A DNA stretch of 27,784 nt from CAZUXY01 sp964624235 (GTDB lineage Bacteria; Spirochaetota; UBA4802; UBA5368). The notes under the pieces are model-generated. The model was not told the origin of the DNA. It saw only the letters and a list, made by a program, of their open reading frames with translations, and did no database searches. The DNA is taken from the NCBI GenBank assembly GCA_964624235.1, contig CAZUXY010000057.1:1-27784 (forward strand). The letters run 5' to 3'. The translations under genes and the position numbers were made by a program. Below are positions 1-6,678 of the stretch, piece after piece; the stretch's first letter is position 1, and the number at the start of each line of letters is the position of its first letter.

Positions 1-49
1 CTCTTTTCTTATCCCCAAAGAGAGCATATTCCTTTAGTGCCATCATACG

Positions 50-130
50 ATGACATGGAAAATGTCCTCACCCCTTCGATGAACCGAATGACATGGAAAC
101 ATTCCTCACCTCTTCGATGAACCGAATGAC
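50..130. repeat. 2.1 copies of a 38-bp tandem repeat
   Basis: Two adjacent 38-bp units (50-87 and 88-125) begin ATGACATGGAAA and end CTTCGATGAACCGA. They differ at a few central positions, and the first five bases of a third unit (ATGAC) follow. No open frame of note covers them. The array lies just beyond the 3' end of the minus-strand gene at 148-468. Its role is unknown; it looks like a small intergenic minisatellite. Confidence 0.8.
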
Positions 131-147
131 AAAAGGGGTGAAAAGAA

Positions 148-468
148 CTACCGGTGTATTTCCATCAGGTATATAATAAAACCGAGTAACCCCATCGCCA
201 GAATGGGAACCATGCCCGAAAAGACCATAAATAGAAAATGGCATACCGGCACCAGGAGTCGTATTTTCAGAGGTGCTTCGGGAGGGGCGTTAAAGCTTAT
301 GGATCTGTAGCCGGCCCTTACCGTGATGGGGTATCCGGTTCTGGTTTCCAGCCATTTTTTAAACGCGTCGGTCTTGTGGTGCCACAGCCAGGTGTAATAG
401 CGGATAGCAAAGTAAAGGTAAAGCGCTAGGCCGCACGTTGCGATGATAAGGCAGACAGTCTTATACAT
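148..468 (-). CDS. Small two-helix membrane protein of unknown function
   Basis: This 106-residue protein is not one I recognise. It has a hydrophobic N-terminal segment (about residues 4-26) and a second, longer hydrophobic stretch near the C-terminus (about 70-100). Between them is a soluble loop rich in basic and aromatic residues (WLWHHKTDAFKKWLETRTGYP). This predicts a small integral inner-membrane protein. The upstream ribosome-binding site is weak (a purine-rich GGGG about five bases before the ATG). The gene stands alone, with the 38-bp repeat beyond its 3' end. The plausible transmembrane pattern supports a real gene; the poor translation signal and lack of a recognised family keep confidence moderate. 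Confidence 0.5.
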   Translation of the reverse strand: MYKTVCLIIATCGLALYLYFAIRYYTWLWHHKTDAFKKWLETRTGYPITVRAGYRSISFNAPPEAPLKIRLLVPVCHFLFMVFSGMVPILAMGLLGFIIYLMEIHR

Positions 469-548
469 CGGGTACCCCGTGTTCCTGAACTACGTTCAAA
501 GTACCTGCCATCCCTGTGACTGAATACCGCGGTATCTTGCCAGTACCT

Positions 549-587
549 TGAAGTGAACCGTACTTCACCGGCCCCGGCCGGCCGGGG
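549..587. repeat. Adjacent inverted repeats in a gene-poor stretch
   Basis: The 469-742 interval contains no gene I can support. It holds a 6-bp inverted repeat with a 7-nt loop (TGAAGT at 549-554, ACTTCA at 562-567). Next to it is a perfect 16-bp palindrome, CCCCGGCCGGCCGGGG (572-587), followed by AAAAA. They could form stable hairpins, for example a terminator for transcription running in on the plus strand, but no strong T-run follows. Confidence 0.45.
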
Positions 588-742
588 AAAAAGCGACACT
601 GTGTCGTTATGAGGAAATACTATACGGTTGCATGCGGAAATCAATAAAAAAGGAGCGCATAATCCACCGTTGAACATGCATACGCAAACCTCCGGCCTGA
701 AAGGTGTGTGGTGTAAGAAGATAAGGGTACGAAACGCCTGTT

Positions 743-1213
743 TCAGTCGCCGGGAGGGCGTCTGACGGCGTGTACCCGGGGCCCTTTCAGGGGAAAAGAA
801 GTATCATAAAGGGTGCATAAGAGTTCGGACGGAGTAGCAACGGAACAGCAACGGAGCTTCCCTGGAGAGGCATAAGAGGAGCTCTTTTGATGGAACGAGG
901 CGGTCCCCTGTACCGCGGCCGCCGTTTCGCCGTAAAGCACGCTGCGGATAAAAAGATGATAGCCGTGGGAGCGTACGCGCCCTGCCTTGCGGGCGAGCCG
1001 GTTCCACCGTGCCTTCTCGTCGTTTCCCAGGGCCTGCCAGCTCCGCACCGCGTCGGCAAAAAGTCCCCGGCGGGCCTGCTGGGCATCGGTGCGGGGATTG
1101 TGGGGAGGGGTATAGTAGCGGAAAAAGGTGTCGTCGCCGTACTTGACGAATACAATACCGCCGAAACGTTTTCTGAAACCTTCAGCCAGGGGGTTGAGCA
1201 GTATCTGGGCCAT
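743..1213 (-). CDS. Hypothetical protein with conserved W..L...EK..WN module
   Basis: This is a 156-residue soluble protein. Its N-terminal two-thirds has a recognisable layout: FGGIVFVKYGDDTFFRYY, then NPRTDAQQARRGLFADAV, WQALGNDEKARWNRLA and GYHLFI. It resembles a loosely conserved group of small bacterial hypothetical proteins (P-N-x-T-x-x-Q...R...F...W..L...EK..WN...GY..F), whose function I do not know. The last 50 residues are low-complexity, Ser/Pro/Arg-rich and unlike the rest, so the C-terminus may be degenerate or recently extended. A good ribosome-binding site (GGAGGAAA, about four bases upstream) supports the ATG. It is a single gene with no partner in view. Confidence 0.6.
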   Translation of the reverse strand: MAQILLNPLAEGFRKRFGGIVFVKYGDDTFFRYYTPPHNPRTDAQQARRGLFADAVRSWQALGNDEKARWNRLARKAGRVRSHGYHLFIRSVLYGETAAAVQGTASFHQKSSSYASPGKLRCCSVATPSELLCTLYDTSFPLKGPRVHAVRRPPGD

Positions 1214-1385
1214 GGGGATTTCCTCCGTAAAAAAGACTGTTTATTATAAGTACGGACGGGAGGGCGAAAAGATAAAAATTTTTTTAGTACAGGGTTTCTG
1301 GTGAAGAATTTCCCCTGGACAGCATGGCGAATAGTAGAACACCAGTGAAAACATTATACATCGCACATACTAGCAGGAAAGTATA

Positions 1386-1434
1386 TTTGAACATAATTAG
1401 TTCAAAATCCATATATTGTACTATATTAGTTCAA
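1386..1434. promoter_or_regulatory. Putative operator: TTTGAAC-N7-GTTCAAA plus a third half-site
   Basis: A perfect 7-bp inverted repeat (TTTGAAC 1386-1392, GTTCAAA 1400-1406) lies in the AT-rich 290-bp spacer upstream of the SatD-like gene. The right half plus flank (ATTAGTTCAA, 1396-1405) recurs at 1425-1434, 29 bp further on. Two or three copies of one half-site upstream of a promoter suggest a dimeric regulator. Which regulator is unknown; the SatD-like protein's own C-terminal helix-turn-helix-like segment is one candidate. Confidence 0.45.
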
Positions 1435-1501
1435 TAATTATGTATATGAATACCGCCTCCGTCGATTATGAATGCTTTCCTATTGAATAAAAAGATTACC
1501 A

Positions 1502-1531
1502 TTGACATTTTTTGCACTAAAATAGTACATT
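1502..1531 (+). promoter_or_regulatory. Sigma-70-like promoter abutting the satD-like start codon
   Basis: TTGACA (1502-1507) is followed after 18 bp by TACATT (1526-1531). A transcript starting about seven bases after the -10 element would begin at or next to the ATG at 1538. No Shine-Dalgarno sequence precedes that ATG. The arrangement therefore predicts a leaderless mRNA. Confidence 0.5.
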
Positions 1532-1537
1532 CAGTGA

Positions 1538-2164
1538 ATGAAAGCTACAGCACTGATAGCGGACATAGTTAAATCTAAAAATATAAAAGAGCGGATACAT
1601 TTCCAGGAGAAGCTGCACGGGTTCTTCGAGAAACTGAGTGCAAATTCTCCATACCTGCTGTCCCCGTATACCATTACCCTGGGTGATGAATTTCAGGCCG
1701 TCTATTCACATCCAGGCAGCGCGATCCATGATGCCTTTACGATAATCAGTGAATTATACCCGGTAAGAATACGGTTCGCGTTCGGGTGCGGTGAAATTAT
1801 TACAAATATAAACCGTAAAGAATCCATAGGCATGGACGGGAGCGCTTTTTATAATGCCCGTAAGGGAATAGATGACCTTAAAAAAACAGGATATTCCATA
1901 ATACGATTTTGCGGATGCAGCGGTAATGACTACGAGTTAATAAACAGCAGCCTTTCCGCCACCATGGCGGTAATGGGATCATGGAAAAAAAATACCGTTG
2001 CCGTATTTACGGAGCTGTTAAAGCAGAGGCAGGTAAAAGATATCATCAAAGATGTCGATATCACGCAACGAGCGGTGTATAAAATAATCGAGACCCACAA
2101 ATTGCGTGAGATGGTAGAGTTGTATTCAAAAATGGCGGATTCAATAAGCACTGTCAGTGAGTGA
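1538..2164 (+). CDS. SatD family protein
   Basis: This 208-residue protein has the hallmarks of the SatD family, named after a gene of the Streptococcus mutans sat operon: an N-terminal ALIADIVKSK...R..FQEKL segment, a central GDEFQAVY motif and FGCGEI. Its length matches the family. Residues about 165-200 (KDIIKDVDITQRAVYKIIE) look like a helix-turn-helix of sigma-region-4 type, so nucleic-acid binding is plausible. The biochemical function of the family is not established. The gene overlaps the next one by a TGATG stop-start junction, so the two are translationally coupled. It has its own promoter and an inverted repeat upstream, and no ribosome-binding site. Confidence 0.8.
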   Translation: MKATALIADIVKSKNIKERIHFQEKLHGFFEKLSANSPYLLSPYTITLGDEFQAVYSHPGSAIHDAFTIISELYPVRIRFAFGCGEIITNINRKESIGMDGSAFYNARKGIDDLKKTGYSIIRFCGCSGNDYELINSSLSATMAVMGSWKKNTVAVFTELLKQRQVKDIIKDVDITQRAVYKIIETHKLREMVELYSKMADSISTVSE

Positions 2165-2919
2165 TGATGAATATTCATTTTTACTATTTTATAATCTGCG
2201 TTTTACTGGCCAGGGTATACTCCCAGTGGAACGATGAACGCTACACAACGAAAAAAACTCTCCTGTATGTGGTGCTGCCCGAAACAGTGCTGCTGTTCCC
2301 TCTCTATTCATTAGATAATATATGGGTCTACGCAGTGTTGCTGTTGTTCTATCATACATTTGTGATCTTGATAGAAAGGAACAATACGAATACATACCTT
2401 AAGCGGATTGTGGAAATAGTTGTTATTGTCCTTGTTGCCGGTTTTGCGTTCGGTACGGTATTGAAGGGATACGCCTTTAATCCTGTTTCTAAAAAGATAC
2501 TGCTATGGATCATTGACTATAATGCCCTGTTTCAAGGATTAACAATCCCCGCGGTTAAAAAGATGATCGTATATCTGTTCTTCATTCTTTTTCTGGTCAA
2601 CGAGTTTAACCATATTATCAGGTATATTCTTTCCCGGTTAAAAATTGAACCGTCCATAGAAGAAAACAGGGTAAGAATAATAGACACGGAAGAATTAAAA
2701 CGAGGCAAAGTAATAGGAGTTATAGAAAGGATAATGTTCTTTCTGTTTGTTGTTTCCGGTAATTACGCCTCTATCGCATTTATCCTTGCCGCCAAAGGGT
2801 TTACCCGCTTCAAAGAGCTGGATAATAAGAACTTTGCGGAGTACGTGCTTATTGGAACGCTGTTATCAGGTTCATTATCGATATTCTGGGCTTTGTATGC
2901 GGTGCAGGTCATTATCTAG
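2164..2919 (+). CDS. DUF3307-like polytopic membrane protein, SatD partner
   Basis: This is a membrane protein of about 251 residues with roughly six to seven hydrophobic segments. Its C-terminal part (GKVIGVIERIMFFLFVVSGN...FILAAKGFTRFKELDNKNFAEYVLIGTLLS) closely follows the conserved tail of DUF3307 membrane proteins that commonly sit beside SatD. The N-terminal region is more divergent and lacks the His/Asp/Gln-rich first helix I would expect. The start is ambiguous: GTG 2161, ATG 2164 and ATG 2167 are all in frame. I chose 2164 because it forms a TGATG overlap with the satD-like stop. The SatD/membrane-protein pairing suggests the two act together, but the role is unknown. Confidence 0.75.
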   Translation: MMNIHFYYFIICVLLARVYSQWNDERYTTKKTLLYVVLPETVLLFPLYSLDNIWVYAVLLLFYHTFVILIERNNTNTYLKRIVEIVVIVLVAGFAFGTVLKGYAFNPVSKKILLWIIDYNALFQGLTIPAVKKMIVYLFFILFLVNEFNHIIRYILSRLKIEPSIEENRVRIIDTEELKRGKVIGVIERIMFFLFVVSGNYASIAFILAAKGFTRFKELDNKNFAEYVLIGTLLSGSLSIFWALYAVQVII

Positions 2920-2988
2920 CCGGTTCATAGCGCGTGGAAAGCTGATCGTTGAGTTATACCGCAGTCCCATTACAGAAGAGGTCCCGGC

Positions 2989-4701
2989 ATGAACTACCTC
3001 TGGAAAGCATCATTGCTACTGCTCCTCATGAACACGACACTATCGGCGGACACTCCGGTTAAACCGCTGCGTGTACTCGTCTATCCCTTCGAGAATATAG
3101 GGACAAAGGAATACTCGTGGCTTTCGGCCGGGATGACCGGTGCGCTTACGGGGGAACTGGGAAAGATCGGGGGCATAACGGTGATAGGCGACGATGAGCG
3201 TAAAAGGGCCCTGGCCGAAATGGAACTCGAGATGAAGGGTGTGTTCGCGTCGGCCGGACCCAGGGTGGGAAAGCTCACCGGCGCCGACGTGGTCTTTACC
3301 GGCAACTACGTGGTGGTGGGCGGAAGGATACGCGTGCTCTGCAAGCTGGTGCGGACCGAAACCGGGGTCATCGAAACAGGGGCGAAGATCGACGGGAAGG
3401 TCGACGACATATACACCCTGCAGGAACAGATTGCCGACGCCTTGCTGAACGATGCCGCCAGGCTCAGCTTCACGGGGGTAAAGAAACCCGTCCCGGCCGC
3501 GCGCGCCCGCCGCGCGCATGGAAGCCATCCCTGTCTTGAGGCCTACCGTTCCTATTCCATGGGGCTCGAGATCAGGGACCGCGATCCCCGCGCGGCGCTG
3601 ACACACTTCAGACAGGCCCTGGTAGTATCGCCGGACTATATCGAAGCTCAGCGTGAAGCAGGATATACCGCGGGCGCACTCCTCAGCATGTTCAACGAGG
3701 GGCTGGCGCTTCTGAAAAAGGCCGGGGAATCGGCGGAAAAGACGGTTAAAGAAGACTACATGCGATACGCTGACATACTGATTCACACGGGTAGCGTGTA
3801 TGATAAGAAAGGAGACCACCGGCAGGCACTGGTCCATTACGAAAAGGCGCGCAGGCTTTTTGAAAAATACGATGCGACCCTGTCGACCGCGTACGCGAAC
3901 GTCCTCAACAGCATCGGTGTGGCCTATTCCCGGCACGGAAGACTTGATAAGGCGCTGAAGTATTACGAAGAATCACGGAAAATCAGGGAGCGGCAGGAGC
4001 TGCGCTACACCGTGGAATACGCCGTGCTGCTGGGTAACATCGGCATCATTCATTCCAAGAGGGAAGAGCTGGACAGCTCACTGGACTATGCCCTCAAATC
4101 AAAGGCGGTCCGCGATCACCTGAAGCTGGAAAACACCACCGGTTACGCGGTACTGCTCGACAATATCGGCAGCGTCCATACCAAAAAAGGTGCGCATGAC
4201 AAAGCCCTGGAGTACCGGCTGCGATCGAAGGCCATCCGCGACCGGCGGGGATTGCGGCACACTGAAGGCTATGCCGTGCTCCTGGCCAATATCGGCGTGG
4301 ATTATTCCAAAAAGAAAGACCATGCCGCCGCGCTGCGCTTTTACACGCAGTCACGCGCCATACGCGACCGTCTGGGCATGGGGAAGACCTACGGGTATGC
4401 CATACTCCTCAGCAACATCGGTTACGAATACGCCCATACCGGGGACCTGGGCCGCGCGCTGGGATACTACGCCGCGTCGGAAAAGCTCTTCGGGAACCTG
4501 GAAAGCACCGGCACCGTCAATTACGCGATACTGCTTTTTAATATGGCCTGGGTGTACAACAAAAAGGGAGACAGCGCACGGGCGCTGGAATTATACGAAC
4601 GGGCCCTTGATCTCTTCGGGAATGAGGGGTATGCCGGCTACAGGAAAGCGGAGGCGCAAAACGCGATCAAGAGGCTCAGGGACGCGCAAGTCCCCCGGTA
4701 A
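2989..4701 (+). CDS. Exported CsgG-like / seven-repeat TPR protein
   Basis: This 570-residue protein starts with a cleavable signal peptide (residues 1-20, ending TLSA). A CsgG/FlgO-like domain follows (about 27-165: LRVLVYPFENIG, then TGALTGELGKIGGITVIGDDER and LTGADVVFTGNYVVVGGRIRV), of the type found in periplasmic or outer-membrane assembly factors. A first TPR-like pair lies at about 180-250. Seven near-regular 42-residue repeats, about 260-553, come next, each opening Y-A-x-x-L-x-N-I-G and carrying A-L-x-Y. This spacing is that of kinesin-light-chain-type TPRs and indicates a protein-binding superhelix. A ribosome-binding site (AGAAGAGG) precedes the ATG. The gene ends 26 bp inside the convergent lactate dehydrogenase gene. 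The partner is unknown. Confidence 0.75.
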   Translation: MNYLWKASLLLLLMNTTLSADTPVKPLRVLVYPFENIGTKEYSWLSAGMTGALTGELGKIGGITVIGDDERKRALAEMELEMKGVFASAGPRVGKLTGADVVFTGNYVVVGGRIRVLCKLVRTETGVIETGAKIDGKVDDIYTLQEQIADALLNDAARLSFTGVKKPVPAARARRAHGSHPCLEAYRSYSMGLEIRDRDPRAALTHFRQALVVSPDYIEAQREAGYTAGALLSMFNEGLALLKKAGESAEKTVKEDYMRYADILIHTGSVYDKKGDHRQALVHYEKARRLFEKYDATLSTAYANVLNSIGVAYSRHGRLDKALKYYEESRKIRERQELRYTVEYAVLLGNIGIIHSKREELDSSLDYALKSKAVRDHLKLENTTGYAVLLDNIGSVHTKKGAHDKALEYRLRSKAIRDRRGLRHTEGYAVLLANIGVDYSKKKDHAAALRFYTQSRAIRDRLGMGKTYGYAILLSNIGYEYAHTGDLGRALGYYAASEKLFGNLESTGTVNYAILLFNMAWVYNKKGDSARALELYERALDLFGNEGYAGYRKAEAQNAIKRLRDAQVPR

Positions 4702-5638
4702 GCTCTTTTAATATCGAAGCGGAAGCGTTCAGTTTCGCTTTTTCATCCGGCGAAAGGGCGGTTTCGATAATCCGTTCAATCCCGTTGTTCGACACCACGC
4801 AGGGCACGCTGAGGCATATCCCTTGCAGGCCGAACTCCCCCCGCAGCATGGCCGATACGGTAAGCACGCTGTGCCTGTCGCGCAGTATCGCTTCCACTAT
4901 GCGCACCACGGCCAGCCCCACGGCAAAATTGGTGGCGCCCTTGTAGTCGATGATATGATAGGCCGATTCCCTGACATTCCGTTCCAGTGCGAGGCGTTCT
5001 GCCTTCCAGTCGCCGCACAGGCCGCAGTTAGGGCAGTATTCGTCGAAACGTACGCCGCCTATGTGCGACATGGTCCAGGCGGCGAACTCGCTGTCGCCGT
5101 GTTCCCCGAGTATGTAGGCATGGGTGTTGTGTACGTCTATGCGGCAGTGCGTGCTCAACAGGTGCCGCAGCCGGGCGCTGTCCAGTACGGTGCCCGAGCC
5201 CAGCACCCGCCCGCGCTCCCAGCCTGATTCCTCCAGCGCGACAAAAGTCAGCACATCAACGGGGTTGCTTACAATAAGCAACACGGCCCCCGATCCGGTC
5301 CGCACTATGTCCCTGACAATGTTTCTTATGATCGCCGCGTTCCGGTTTACAAGATCGCGTCGTGACTCTCCTGGCTTTTGCTTTGCCCCTGCGGTGACAA
5401 CGATCACCGCGGCATCGGCAAAATCGGATACGGTACCCGGCGTAAACGTGACTCCCGGCATGAAGGGCAGTCCGTGCGAAAGGTCCATTACCTGGCCGCG
5501 CGCCAGGTCCGCGTTAGCGTCGATAAGCGCGATTTCATCGGCGATACCCGCCAGGGCGAGGGCGTAACAGAAGGTGGAACCCACCGCGCCGGCCCCGACG
5601 ACGGTGACTTTTCTTTTTAAAGGCCGTGTATCTTTCAT
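4676..5638 (-). CDS. ldh: L-lactate dehydrogenase
   Basis: This 320-residue enzyme interconverts pyruvate and L-lactate with NAD(H), the usual redox sink of fermentative cells. Visible motifs are the Rossmann GAGAVGS (15-21), Asp40 for the NAD ribose, AGAKQKPGESR with Gln87 at the position that separates lactate from malate dehydrogenases, Arg93, Asn125 in SNPVDV, Asp153/Arg156 in LDSARLR, and the catalytic His180 in GEHGDSE. Gln87 argues against malate dehydrogenase. An unusual C-x2-C-x2-C cluster (C202, C205, C208) lies in the loop after the catalytic histidine. A GGAGAT ribosome-binding site supports the start. Its 3' end overlaps the TPR gene by 26 bp. Confidence 0.93.
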   Translation of the reverse strand: MKDTRPLKRKVTVVGAGAVGSTFCYALALAGIADEIALIDANADLARGQVMDLSHGLPFMPGVTFTPGTVSDFADAAVIVVTAGAKQKPGESRRDLVNRNAAIIRNIVRDIVRTGSGAVLLIVSNPVDVLTFVALEESGWERGRVLGSGTVLDSARLRHLLSTHCRIDVHNTHAYILGEHGDSEFAAWTMSHIGGVRFDEYCPNCGLCGDWKAERLALERNVRESAYHIIDYKGATNFAVGLAVVRIVEAILRDRHSVLTVSAMLRGEFGLQGICLSVPCVVSNNGIERIIETALSPDEKAKLNASASILKELTGGLARP

Positions 5639-5776
5639 TATCGGTAAATCTCCATACGTGTCAGTGACACAGGCACTGCTGACACTCTGTGATATAACCT
5701 GTTAGTAAACCGTCGTGGAAATAATTACAAAGACTTTTTATACCGGAGGGGAAGAATATCTCCAGACGGATTTTTC

Positions 5777-5804
5777 TTGACGTATTCGCGATTTTATATA
5801 ATAA
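5777..5804 (+). promoter_or_regulatory. Putative promoter for the 5891 exported-protein gene
   Basis: TTGACG (5777-5782) and TAATAA (5799-5804) are separated by 16 bp, giving an 80-nt leader before the gene at 5891. The leader contains a small hairpin, AAACC-GTAT-GGTTT. This 250-bp spacer separates divergent genes and has no ORF I would support. Confidence 0.4.
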
Positions 5805-5890
5805 ACAGTGATTATACATATAGTACCCGCTCATCCGGTGGTGAAAACCGTATGGTTTAAACTTGAAATCCGCCTCTAAGGAGTATGCAC

Positions 5891-6574
5891 GTGAAAATAA
5901 TGAAACGGGTTTTTCTTGTGGCAACGGCGGTCGTATGCATTACGACGATGATTCCATCCACGGCACGGGCCCTCGACATCGGTGTGGGCGCCACCTGCTG
6001 GTATTCATGGTGGAAATTTTCTTCCGAAGCAGAGGACATGAAGTTCGATCCAGGACCCCTCTACGGTCCGGTATTGTCGCTGGGGTTTTCGAAGGACTGG
6101 AGCCTTACGTCCATATTCCTTTACGGCAAATTCAACTCGTCAACGGATAGCGGTCCTCCCGACCTGAAGCGTTTCGATTCAGATACCGCCCTGAATTACA
6201 ACATCAACAAGTGGCTCAAGGTATTCGCCGGGGGTAAAGTGATGGGTTTCGATTACGACGGGGGGGTTAACAGGGCCCTGGGACCGGCCGTGGGGTTCGG
6301 CATCACCGCACCTCTGGGAAAAAACTTCTTCGCCCTTTTTAACGCCTCGGCGCTCTACCTCTGGGGTGATCAGGAGGACGTAAGTTTTATCGAATACGGC
6401 TATAACGGTACAGTATCACTCGCCTATTACATACAGTCGGCATCTACAGTAGTAACGGCGGGTTTCCGCTACCAGTTTGTCACCCTCAGTTATGAAAATG
6501 AAGACCATTTTAACGACTCTGATCTCTACTTTTACGGTGTCATCGTTTCAGTGGTGTATTCGTTCAATATTTAG
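5891..6574 (+). CDS. Putative outer-membrane beta-barrel protein
   Basis: This exported protein of about 227 residues has an N-terminal signal peptide (MKIMKRVFLVATAVVCITTM...STARA, cleavage before LDIG). The rest consists of short alternating hydrophobic/polar strands rich in Gly, Tyr and Phe, such as WSLTSIFLYGKFN, LKVFAGGKVMGFDYDG and VTAGFRYQFVTLSYEN. The C-terminal strand VIVSVVYSFNI is typical of a small barrel. I cannot name the family. I prefer the GTG at 5891, because the ribosome-binding site AAGGAG (5878-5883) is seven bases upstream. An ATG at 5885 would be only one base from it, and ATG 5900 is too far away. The gene is monocistronic, with its own promoter. Confidence 0.65.
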   Translation: MKIMKRVFLVATAVVCITTMIPSTARALDIGVGATCWYSWWKFSSEAEDMKFDPGPLYGPVLSLGFSKDWSLTSIFLYGKFNSSTDSGPPDLKRFDSDTALNYNINKWLKVFAGGKVMGFDYDGGVNRALGPAVGFGITAPLGKNFFALFNASALYLWGDQEDVSFIEYGYNGTVSLAYYIQSASTVVTAGFRYQFVTLSYENEDHFNDSDLYFYGVIVSVVYSFNI

Positions 6575-6619
6575 CTCGATACATCGTCATAATGGTGTGC
6601 ACGAGTATTGACCTGGTAT

Positions 6620-6671
6620 AGTGTCGACACTCCGAAGTACACTCAGGAAACCATATTGTACGTGAGTACAA
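6620..6671 (+). promoter_or_regulatory. Two dyads upstream of the sialidase gene
   Basis: A perfect 12-bp palindrome AGTGTCGACACT (6620-6631) overlaps a TGGTATAGT sequence (6614-6622) that could serve as an extended -10 element. A second perfect inverted repeat, TTGTAC-GTGA-GTACAA (6656-6671), ends seven bases before the sialidase ATG, where the ribosome-binding site should be. The first suits a repressor site. The second could be an operator or an mRNA hairpin that limits initiation. Confidence 0.4.
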
Positions 6672-6678
6672 CATTCAT

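Noticed and set aside
426..677. An 83-codon open frame on the minus strand in the 469-742 gap
   Set aside because: It overlaps the start of the better-supported membrane gene, has no ribosome-binding site, spans GC-rich palindromes and reads as low-complexity Arg/Ser-rich sequence.
3040..3936. A 298-codon minus-strand frame inside the TPR gene
   Set aside because: It is antisense to a gene with clear signal peptide, domain and repeat structure; the antisense protein shows no recognisable features.
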